Positions 56,101 to 64,000 of a stretch of 64,000 nt of DNA are shown here, piece after piece. The notes under the pieces are model-generated. The model worked only from the letters and a program-made list of their open reading frames with translations, made no database searches and was not told the origin of the DNA. The number at the start of each line of letters is the position of its first letter. Within the stretch, counting starts at the first letter, position 1. The position numbers and the translations under genes are program-made. The stretch comes from Omphiscola glabra. Its lineage: Eukaryota; Mollusca; Gastropoda; Lymnaeidae. The stretch covers positions 28,420,793-28,484,792 of the forward strand of contig OZ024802.1 of the NCBI GenBank assembly GCA_964017045.1. Reading direction: 5' to 3'.

Positions 56101-59100
56101 AAACTAATTGGAAAACAATAAATACTTGTTCTATTAACCATTGAAGTATTTTAATGTAGTTCCATCAGGTAAATAGTAAGTTTTTAATTTATGCACTAAT
56201 ATATAGGATTATCCTATCAAACTTACTAGTACACAGAGGTATAGCTAGAGTGTTTGATTTTGGCAACCTGGGACAAGATTTATTTTAACCCCCCCCCCCC
56301 CCTTTTTTCAACTCTGAAACCCATTTTTTTCATCAATAAAATACCATCAAAACCCAGTCTGGCATCCCCCCCCCCTTTTTTAGCTGGTAAGCATACTATT
56401 CATCTACTTCCAAAAATATTCATTGAAATTCAATTCATTATCAGTCTGCACTGCATGTGATGCAGGCCTAATTTTTAAGCACAAATGAAAATAAAATCAG
56501 ACCTAGTCCATCCTAACCAGATGTCCTTTTGAATGTAATTGTAATTTAAAGAAAAAAAAGTTACTTACATTTAGCCTCAGTTGATGAAGCCTAGGTCAGA
56601 AGACAATAGATATTCACCATTAGGCCCTATAATTAATACATATTGACCATTAGGCCCAACAATTACAATTCTAAATTGGCCTAATGATAATCACTGGATC
56701 TTTGCGCACTTACGAAATTTGTTTTCTAGATAGAGGTCATACTCATTAGGGGCATCAGTGGACATGCTTTCACTGTCTAAATTATATTTAATTTGGTGGT
56801 CAGTGCAGCACCTGCTCCTAATACAAGTGGTGGTCAGTGCAGCACCCGCTCCTAATACAAGTGGTGGTCAGTGGTCTGAAGAGGAACTGCAAGGATAGAC
56901 AGTCAGTGTAATGCATACAGACTTTCTAGGCTTTCTGTGATTATATGAGTCAAAGAGCTCTCAAGAACAGGTGCACCTGCACCACTATAGAACTTAACAT
57001 GTTTTAAGGACTCCTACACTTTGTATGTATTAATGACTCCTACACTTTGTATGTTTTAATTACGATGAACTAAACACTTGAATGTAAGGCCCGTCAAGTG
57101 TTTCATGCAGCGGTTGCATGTAGTCAGTTATATAAAGTCGGGGATGTGTATATTTTGTTGTCTTTTAACAGGTTTCAAGGCTACCCTTGTGGATGACGTT
57201 GACGAAGCTGAGGATTTAGGGGCGACCTCTTTAAGAAAACAGGCGGCCATTATATCTGATGACCCCAGGTATAAAGGAAAAAGGACATCAAGAAAGGACC
57301 TATATTCAGATGGTAGATAATTTTACACATGTACAGTACTTACTGTAACCTTTCTCTATTTCTGATATCACTTTTACTGTTACTATTATAACTTGTCATG
57401 ACATGAGCGGATATCTCAGTGAATATATCTGATAGGGGTTAAATGATGATTATTTCTCACACGCCTCGTGTACCAACACGAAGTCCGAGTCTTCACATAT
57501 TGCTTCTTTATTTACATAAACACTACATAGGATAATAAAATTCACTACTGTGATGATAATTGAATACATTTCATAATAAATGCATTTCTCTTTAGAAAAT
57601 AACATGTGGCGTCTCTCATACGTCGTATATATTTTTTTACACATGCGGAAAAAATCTTCATAACTGCTCTACAATATGGTCACATATAATTAGTTCCTTA
57701 CTTCTATTATTATATACATGTTTCACTACACTGACATGAAATAGTGCTTTCTACTCAGAAGTAAATAAGCATCAAATAGCATTACGTTACACTGACTATA
57801 GTTAAAAGTTGTTTAATTTATAAATACTTAAAAGTTTCATTACGCTGGGCCCATTTATAGCCCTTAATTATTTTTTCTTTCTTAACTTTTTCAGATGAAG
57901 ATGAAGGTCATGGTACAGAATCGGGGTGAGGATAAATTTTGTTTTACACTGCCTTTAACTTTGAATAGACTAAGGCAATGTTAGATAGATGCCTTGAGAT
58001 TGTGGTTAAGTGGTTATTTCAAGTTTATGATTACTTTACTTGTTGCAGCCAGGGCATGTAGGTGAGGTGGTTGCAGCCAGGGCATGTAGGTGAGGTGGTT
58101 GCAACCAGGGCATGTAGGTGAGGTGGTTGCAGCCAGGGCATGTAGGTGAGGTGGTTGTAGCCAGGGCATGTAGGTGAGGTGGTTGCAGCCAGGGCATGTA
58201 GGTGTGGTGGCTTTTGTGACATGCAGGCTGCTGGCCTTAGCTTTAATATTTAGGGAGCATTTTAATTTCATTGGTTTTCACAGTATACACAATTAGAAAA
58301 TTAGATACGATTAGAGAATTAGACACAATTAGAAAATTAGATACGATTAGATAATTAGACACAATTAAAAAATTAGATACGATTAGAGAATTAGACACAA
58401 TTAGATACGATTAGAGAATTAGACACAATTAGAAAATTAGATACGATTAGAAAATTAGACACGATTAGAGAATTAGACACGATTAGAGAATTAGATACGA
58501 TTAGAGAATTAGACACGATTAGAGAATTAGACACGATTAGAGAATTAGATACGATTAGAGAATTAGACACAATTAGAAAATTAGACACGATTAGAGAATT
58601 AGATACGATTAGAGAATTAGACACAATTAGAAAATTAGATACGATTAGAGAATTAGACACAATTAGAAAATTAGATACGATTCGAGAATTAGACACAATT
58701 AGAAAATTAGATACGATTAGAGAATTAGACACAATTAGAATATTAGATACGATTAGAGAATTAGACACGATTAGATAATTAGACACAATTAGAAAATTAG
58801 ACACAATTAGAGAATTAGACACAATTAGATACGATTAGTGAATTAGACACAATTATAACCTCTTGCGAGTGGTTATGATTATTTTATTGATATTTTTTGT
58901 ATAATCCATTTTTATGCTCATTGATGCTGTGTCTGTGTCTTTGCTTGAAGGGGTGAAGTGGACTCTCAGGATTCTGGCAGTGAAGGGGATCAGGAAGATT
59001 TTGATGTGGAGGATGAGGTAGAAGCAAGTGCTGGCGGGGAGAGTGATATGGAGGAGGATGACAGTGATGACGACTCTGGTAGAGAAGAGGATGCGAAAGA

Positions 59101-61731
59101 TGTCCAAGGCGAGAGTTGTTCTGTTTGATTTTTTTATGATTTTATTGTCGGGTCTGTTGACGTCCACTTAAACAGGAATCACGAAAAGCATGAGTTGTGT
59201 AACTTTATGCATCTTTCATTTATGATTTAAAAGTTGAATAAACCAAAATGGGGAGGTAATTTGCAAACCCTCTGAGTGGTCCATTGAATTAAATTAAAAA
59301 TCCCTGGCTATAAATTCTCCAAAGAATCTGCCAGTGGTTTGTTACAAAGTCTCGTATCAAGAGTGGTCATTTCAGCATAATTATAATGTTAATGGGTTGT
59401 TATTTTTTTATAATTAAATGCTTCAGAAAATAAGTCACATACAGTAGATTAAAAACATTTTTTTTTTTCAAACAAATTATGAATTATTTCTCTGGGAAAG
59501 GCCAGGATAAAGTTTCCTTGTGATTTCAGAAGAAGATGATGCCACCATCATGCCGGAAACCAAATCTGATGACAGGGAAAAGGGGGAGGCGGTTGTCTTT
59601 CAGTTGGGTAAGTCGATATTTTATTGCCACTAAGTTACTTTAGCACTAAGTAAACTTTGGATGGGGGGGGGGGGGGGGCACATTGTGTGTGTGGTCTTTG
59701 ATGTAAGTCATTGGTTTCCATTATGTGATGGTGGGCTTTTACCAAATAGCCACTGTGAGTCCCATGTGATAGTGTGAAGCTTGAAATACTAGTGATGAAA
59801 CAAGAAGTAAAAACGTGTCATTGTAAGCAACTTGATATGCTACACTTGATCTTATGCTTATATTAGAAATAAGGATGCACTAGATGACCAGCAGTGGTTT
59901 TTTTTTTTTTTTTTTTATCGGTTTCGCTGGGCTCTTTCTGCATTCCATGTTGCAGGAGTTGACAGAATTTTCATTGTGTCAATGTCATACCGCCTGTGGG
60001 ACTCCATCTCCGAGTTTGATTTCAGTGTTTGCCTTCTCTTAGATGAATGCAGTCCAAAGTTAATGAATATTGCCTTGGTCATCATTACATGCAAAGGACG
60101 AACTATATATAGATATAAATAGATAGTAAAAGTCACTAAAATAAATATATAGATATAAATATAAAGTAAGAGTCACTAAGATAAATTAGGGGGTGCTAAA
60201 TATGCTATACAAATGATATAATCTACTTTTCACTGGAATATTAGTTGTGGAGTATGGGACCTCATTAATAATTGTTGCGATTGGATATTGTGTTTGATTA
60301 CGCGCTGTGCGTTTTTGAGATATTGATTCGTTAGTGAACGCTCTTCCCGCGCTTGACTTGGTGATTCATTTTTATGCTTACTATGACGTATTGTCTAGTC
60401 TGTTTTGTGACGTTCGTTTTAGCCGTGTGGCGGTCTTGAAAGGAACTTTGTGAAAGGGGGTTGTGTTTTATTTCTGTCTGATATAGCGAGCTGTGCTATA
60501 CGTGTCTATGTGGAATTAACAGTCTGTGAATTTGCGTTGGATATTAAAGTGGCATTTATAAAGGACTTGAGTTGATTCAATTCTGGCACGACATATTACA
60601 ACGTGTGAAAGATTTTGATGAATTAACCAATCTGGTTTAAACAGGAGCTTGACAGTTATTAGATCCTCCAGGTTTAGTTTTTTTAATTTGAGATTTGGGT
60701 TATGAGACAGGTGATAAGAATTATTTCCCTAGTACTGTTAACAAGAAATTCATTGCCTGAAATTGTTACCACATTTCTGTTCTTAAACTTTTTTTTTTTA
60801 CTTGTGTGTATTTGGCAGGTGTCTGGGACGATCTTATCAAGAGTAGAATTGCACTACAGAAAATGGTAACAGCCTGCAATAGACTTCCACAGCCGGTCAC
60901 TTGGCCGGATTTTGTACACGATGGCACTTTCAGGACAGAAGCTAACAATGGTAACAAATGAATGAACTGCTCTTTCTATAGACCTTATTATTTAATAGTA
61001 TGTCCTGTGTCAAGGCGGTTGTTATTTCCCTTGTAATGTTAATGTAATATTAAAATAGATAACATCTGCCAATGTCTTTGCTAAATGAAGTGCTGGAAAG
61101 GGAGACAAAAAAGGCCATGGACACAAGGATTACCTGATATTTTAATGGAAGACAACTCCCAAATATTTTCCTTATCTTTCTCACTCCTCATTGAATGTTT
61201 CTGTTTTAATATATCTAATTTAATGTATCTAATTTGGGAACAGCTTATTTTAAAATTGTGTAATTCTACTGACAAAAATGATTAAAAATACATCCCATTC
61301 ATAACTGATCCCTTCTTGTGGAACAGATCAGTGGTGAAAAGTCTCCACTGTGAACAGATCAGTGGTGAAAAGTCTCTCCACTGTGAACAGATCAGTGGTG
61401 AAAAGTCTCCACTGTGAACAGATCAGTGGTGAAAAGTCTCCACTGTGAACAGATCAGTGGTGAAAAGTCTCCACTGTGCAAATGTTTGGCAATTATTTTT
61501 ATTCAAATAATGAAATACCTCATGACAATGTTTGTGAGGGATGCAAAAGAACCATAATTTTATTTTAAATGGAAATGAAGATTTTTTAATTTTTTTTTGG
61601 TAATTGGAAAAAGTTGATTAGGGAAATGAAATAATTCTTTCTCTAGTTCACAGCTCTGTGAGAAAACTTGTCTCTGCTCTTTTGGAGCTTCAAGCACACC
61701 TCACAGAAAAGTTGGATGCTTCCAAAAAAAT
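53033..61731 (+). CDS. AATF: AATF/Che-1/Bfr2, seven N-terminal exons (gene continues past window)
   Basis: Seven exons splice in consistent phases (1,1,2,1,1,1,2) into about 231 codons. Recognisable parts are an N-terminal SSLFDEIFKL helix, a conserved block FKATLVDDVDEAEDLGATSL through DPRYKGKRTSRKDLY, a highly acidic Ser/Asp/Glu stretch in exon 4, and VWDDLIKSRIALQKMVTACN from the AATF leucine-zipper-containing domain. Family knowledge: AATF is a nucleolar factor of small-subunit ribosome assembly (yeast Bfr2) and in mammals a transcriptional cofactor. The C-terminal TRAUB domain is not in the window. The family is normally about 500-560 residues, so just under half is present. Confidence 0.92.
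53590..53885. repeat. Possible SINE-like dispersed repeat
   Basis: GATTTGAGTACTTATATAGT followed by GCTCATTTCCATGCTATG and CGGCGCTCC resembles a dispersed segment of marine and freshwater invertebrate genomes (ATATAGCGCTCATTTCC-type). I saw no second copy in this window, so this is recall only. Confidence 0.3.
54128..54455 (+). repeat. Imperfect direct repeat of about 80 bp, 244 bases apart
   Basis: Both copies (about 54,135-54,212 and 54,378-54,455) contain AACTATNCAGGNATAAAAATT, then TTTGAGNGAAACATTC and a shared GGAGANATTTCACTGC. Both end near short GC-richer sequence. They could be long terminal-like repeats or two copies of one dispersed element. Confidence 0.65.
56234..56390 (+). mobile_element. 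Decayed hAT MITE (CAGTGGCGTAG family)
   Basis: Starts CAGAGGTATAGCTAGAGTGTTTG and retains GGGACAAGATTTATTTTAAC and TCATCAATAAAATACCATC, matching the copy at 41,240. The right terminus is lost and two poly-C expansions have occurred. It is intronic to AATF. Confidence 0.6.
56795..56880. repeat. Tandem repeat, about 32-bp unit, 2.5 copies
   Basis: Copies of GTGGTCAGTGCAGCACCTGC followed by TCCTAATACAAG in AATF intron 1. Confidence 0.85.
57172..57312 (+). CDS. AATF: AATF exon 2
   Basis: The acceptor is CTTTTAACAG and the donor GTAGAT starts at 57,313. The 141-nt exon (47 codons) keeps phase 1. It encodes FKATLVDDVDEAEDLGATSL through KGKRTSRKDLYSD, the most conserved N-terminal block of AATF. 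Confidence 0.92.
57895..57925 (+). CDS. AATF: AATF exon 3 (31 nt micro-sized exon)
   Basis: Acceptor TTTTTCAG and donor GTGAGG (57,926). It encodes DEDEGHGTESG. Phase runs from 1 to 2, which exon 4 requires. The small size lowers certainty slightly. Confidence 0.75.
58043..58210. repeat. Intronic minisatellite, 28-bp unit, 6 copies
   Basis: The unit is TTGCAGCCAGGGCATGTAGG followed by TGAGGTGG, in AATF intron 3. It produces short repetitive minus-strand frames that are artefacts. Each copy contains TTGCAG, a possible decoy acceptor. Confidence 0.93.
58290..58855. repeat. Intronic minisatellite, 18-bp unit, about 31 copies
   Basis: Copies of ATTAGAGAATTAGACACG with ACACAATTAGAAA, ATACGATTAGAG and occasional GATAATT subtypes. 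The array occupies AATF intron 3 and ends about 95 bases before exon 4. The minus-strand frame reads SNSLIVSNFLIV repeats and is an artefact. Confidence 0.94.
58951..59078 (+). CDS. AATF: AATF exon 4 (acidic)
   Basis: The acceptor is TTTGCTTGAAG. It encodes GEVDSQDSGSEGDQEDFD and continues with GESDMEEDDSDDDS. I place the donor at 59,079 (GTAGAG) because it supplies phase 1 for exon 5. An alternative is a GC donor after VQ at about 59,111 (GCGAGA), adding ten residues. Confidence 0.75.
59530..59607 (+). CDS. AATF: AATF exon 5
   Basis: The acceptor is TGTGATTTCAG and the donor a perfect GTAAGT at 59,608. The 78-nt exon encodes EEDDATIMPETKSDDREKGE then AVVFQLG, a short acidic linker. Confidence 0.82.
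60819..60950 (+). CDS. AATF: AATF exon 6 (start of AATF-Che1 domain)
   Basis: The acceptor is TATTTGGCAG and the donor GTAACA. It encodes VWDDLIKSRIALQKMVTACN, then RLPQPVTWPDFVHDGTFRTE and ANN. The W-D-x-LI-x-R-I-x-LQK pattern is diagnostic for this family. Confidence 0.93.
61320..61480. repeat. Intronic minisatellite, 31-bp unit, 5 copies
   Basis: The unit is GAACAGATCAGTGGTGAAAA followed by GTCTCCACTGT, in AATF intron 6. One copy has an extra TC. Confidence 0.93.
61647..61731 (+). CDS. AATF: AATF exon 7
   Basis: The acceptor is TTTCTCTAG and the donor GTAAGC (61,732). It encodes VHSSVRKLVSALLELQAHLT then EKLDASKKM, a leucine-rich helix of the AATF domain. It ends in phase 2. Later exons lie beyond the window. 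Confidence 0.88.
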
Positions 61732-62044
61732 GTAAGCATTCTTATTCTCACTGATCATTTTATTATGCTTTTAAATTTTTCAATATTTCACTAAGAACAG
61801 TGGTATTCTCAACTTGAAAACTAAGAATATTTAATTAAAATTAAAAATTTAATTTATTAAATCACACTTAAGGGCTGAATGAAGATACTTCCTAAATTAA
61901 TCAGATTTATTTATGCCCATTATTTCCTAGCTCTTTATGTATTTGTTACTAGCGAGTACCCGGCATGCGTTGCAATGCCAATCAAGAAAGAAAGTGTTTT
62001 GCGTTTTAATTATGTTTCTTGAAGTGCTTTTAAATACACAATGT

Positions 62045-62460
62045 TTTTTTGTTTTTCCGCCTGGTGCATACACGAATAAATCGGAAGGTTTTCCGACGCG
62101 AGAGCAGGTGACATACGGCTGTCCATGGGAGAAGCATGGGTTTTTCCAAATTTAGTCCACACACTTGTAGCGATTGTCCCTGGGCTTTGTTGATGGTCAT
62201 TGCAAATGCGAGTCGCACCGAAAACTACAGACGTTTGATTTCAAATGGCATATCTGTTGGAATCATTGGGATGCGTGGCAGCAGTACATCTTCTCCTTTA
62301 AATATTCCATTTAAAACAGTTGCTTCGATGATATTGTTCATCATGTTTTTCACTGAAAGCTTGGTGCCCTTGTAAAGTCGTGGTGGATTTATGTTTCGTA
62401 AAAGAATGCTAGGCACGCCAATTTTGAGCATTAAAACGTGCGACGGGATGCCTGGCAAGT
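62045..62460 (-). pseudogene. Helitron Pif1-type helicase, C-terminal fragment
   Basis: The minus strand encodes LPGIPSHVLMLKIGVPSILL, RNINPPRLYKGTKLSVK, MMNNIIEATVLNGIFKGED and IPMIPTDMPFE. After an in-frame TAG come RLAFAMTINKAQGQSLQVCG (helicase motif V) and, after a one-base frame shift, a C-x-YVTCSRVGKPSDLFVY block (motif VI). One stop and at least one frame shift mean it cannot encode a working helicase. Confidence 0.88.
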
Positions 62461-62828
62461 CAATCGCAGCAAATTCCCGCTGTTTCATTATTAAATTTGA
62501 GGGCACTGCAATACACGCATAATTTATCCATCTTTCCAATAACCATGCTTGGATGAAGACTGTAATCATAATTAGCATTGTAATGGAATGCACTAAGATT
62601 TAATTCAACGTTAAGTGTTCGTCTGGATCGAGCATTGCGTACTCGGGCGGTTTCTAGTCTTGCTTCCCGTTGCTCCACCGTGTTAAAGGTACGGGCTTGA
62701 GTATTGCGTACTCGAGCGGTTTCCAGTCGTGCTTCTCGTTGCTCAACTGTTTCCGAAGCTCGTGATGACTTTTTCTTTCGCGCTTGAGATCTGGAAAAAC
62801 TAATAGCTTTTTGTTTGGGCGGCATCAT
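62457..62828 (-). pseudogene. Helitron-like protein, N-terminal fragment
   Basis: The minus-strand frame from ATG 62,828 encodes MMPPKQKAISFSRSQARKKK, then two copies of the TVEQREARLETARVRN repeat, a YDYSLHPSMVIGKMDKLC block and a Cys-rich CVYCSALKFNNETAGICC. This is the N-terminal region of animal Helitron Rep/helicase polyproteins. It stops exactly where the C-terminal helicase piece begins, in another frame. The whole Rep nuclease and most of the helicase have been deleted. Confidence 0.85.
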
Positions 62829-62929
62829 TGATTTGACAGCAAAAGTATTGCTTTGTGACGAATATTACAAATGCATGTGATATCTGTTATTAGATGTCGA
62901 TAGGCAATGGTAATTTCACATTTAACACC

Positions 62930-64000
62930 ACGTGTTACGTCACACACAAAATGAAATATCGCTGTTTGTATTTGATTAAATTAATTTACGATATTTGTAA
63001 GGTTAATAGTTTTCACATGTTAGGAAGTACAGTGAATTGTTGGCAGTACAATTCCAGTTGTATATGGGTCACATTACTTTATAAGTCATAAATTCCAGCG
63101 TTAAAAGCTAGATGTTATTATAGTTCAATACCTTCGTTATCTATGGGGTAATTTAAATACTTAAGAAACCATCGATTCATGTCAAATGTCTTTTCATAAA
63201 ACAAAACAGCTCCGAAATTCTAACACTCTATTATAGAAAATCTCAAACATTCCTATTCAAAACCATAACACGTTTACAACATCATATCCGATTCTAAAAT
63301 ACGTCACAAAATTCAAGCTTATTTATAAAAACAACAAAAATACTCTCTACAATAAACACACAACGTGTTTTCTCTGCTCTTACTACAAATTGCTGTCTGT
63401 TGGCATTTGTTCAAGGGTGGTTGTTTTGATGGCTCTGTTTGAAATTATATTGATGAAGCTCATTTAAGAAAACAAAATGAATTTAAGGCCCCCGACCCAA
63501 ACGATATTTTGTAAAATGGTTTCATTAATTCAGAAACCTACTTATTATGTAACACAGAAACTGAAATGTCGTTATTTTTATTTGATTCAATTTCATCCAC
63601 CCATGAAATTATATTTTTATAGTTAAATTAAGAAAAAAGGGAATTTGGGGCCCCCGACCCCAAACGTAATATTGTGAAATGGTTGTAATAAATTAGAAAC
63701 CTTTGCGGGCATGCGCACAACAACTGGCCAATTTCTTATAGTAATGGGATGAATGGTAGAGGGACGCAAACGGAAATTATATTTTAATAGCACCAATGCA
63801 CTGATACCCACCCAAAAACGGAATATTGAACAATGGTGGAACTAATCTAGAACCTACTTACTATGTAATATACACACTGAAATATCACTCTTTGTATTTG
63901 ATTAAATTCAATCCACCTATGGAATAGCTCTGTATGAAATTATAGTTATAAAGCTGTTATCAGAAAAAAAACGAATTTAGGGCCACTGGCCCAAACGGAA
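62930..64000. repeat. Diffuse 160-180-bp repeats, probably Helitron 5' non-coding region
   Basis: A GGCCCCCGACCCAAACG-like block recurs near 63,488, 63,648, 63,806 and 63,982. A GAAATATCGCTGTTTGTATT-like block with TTGATTAAATT recurs near 62,955, 63,560 and 63,882. Copies are diverged. There are no coding signals. Confidence 0.6.

Larger units (their letters stand above)
53133..57171 (+). other. AATF intron 1 (about 4.0 kb)
   Basis: Bounded by GT at 53,133 and TTTTAACAG at 57,163-57,171. It holds a SINE-like segment (53,590-53,880), an imperfect 80-base direct repeat (54,128 and 54,372), a truncated MITE (56,234) and a 32-bp tandem repeat (56,795). Short open frames in it are unrecognised. 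Confidence 0.8.
61949..64000 (-). mobile_element. Internally deleted Helitron in AATF intron 7 (extends to or past the window end)
   Basis: On the minus strand the 3' end reads GGCAT, bulged T, GC, AAC loop, GCATGCC (a hairpin at about 61,962-61,979), then GGGTACTCG and CTAG at 61,952-61,949, followed by T in the host. A hairpin followed by CTRR with a T flank is the canonical Helitron terminus. The interior carries two joined pieces of a Helitron protein (separate entries). The region from about 62,930 on has diffuse repeats of 160-180 bases (see the separate entry) and probably belongs to the element's 5' side. The 5' TC end was not found. Confidence 0.82.

Overview
This window is eukaryotic nuclear DNA: genes are split by long introns with GT-AG boundaries, intergenic DNA is AT-rich, and transposon debris and minisatellites are everywhere. 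A mollusc, most likely a gastropod, is my best guess. The guess rests on the SPIN-like hAT elements (SPIN is established from a pond snail among invertebrates), the LINE-tail and Helitron types, and the minisatellite load. It is an inference, and I cannot name a species. LAYOUT: 0-41 kb has no convincing host protein-coding gene. It holds over two dozen tandem arrays with units of 11-96 bp, short non-autonomous hAT elements with intact 8-bp target-site duplications (TSDs), two LINE reverse-transcriptase tails (11.4-11.95 kb and 36.99-37.41 kb) and short hammerhead-ribozyme-like motifs. The largest arrays are a 23-bp repeat of about 3.3 kb (31.8-35.1 kb), a 96-bp repeat of about 2.6 kb (23.8-26.4 kb), a 41-bp repeat of 1.1 kb (4.5-5.6 kb), a 58-bp repeat of 1.0 kb (37.8-38.8 kb) and an 11-bp repeat of 0.9 kb (5.8-6.7 kb). 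By my rough count arrays occupy about one third of the window. 41.6-43.4 kb carries the last two exons of a Ly6/uPAR (three-finger) GPI-anchored protein on the + strand. Just upstream, the acceptor site and first codons of its internal exon have been tandemly duplicated about eight times. 43.5-52.9 kb is again transposons, minisatellites and unassigned DNA. 53.0-61.7 kb holds the first seven coding exons of AATF (apoptosis-antagonizing transcription factor/Che-1/Bfr2), a ribosome-biogenesis factor, on the + strand. The gene continues past the window. Its introns carry three or four minisatellites and an antisense, internally deleted Helitron (61,949 to beyond the end) in intron 7. HOW IT FITS TOGETHER: the two host genes look unrelated. 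The rest records repeat turnover: several hAT families of similar size (179-192 bp for most, 196 bp for one SPIN-like copy) with intact TSDs, homogenised minisatellites including one with higher-order structure, and many poly-G/poly-C tracts. The long uninterrupted reading frames in this window are minisatellite artefacts, because their unit lengths are mostly not multiples of three and lack stop codons. The most unusual items are the tandem duplication of a real splice-acceptor/exon edge, the SPIN-like elements, and the Helitron nested in AATF.
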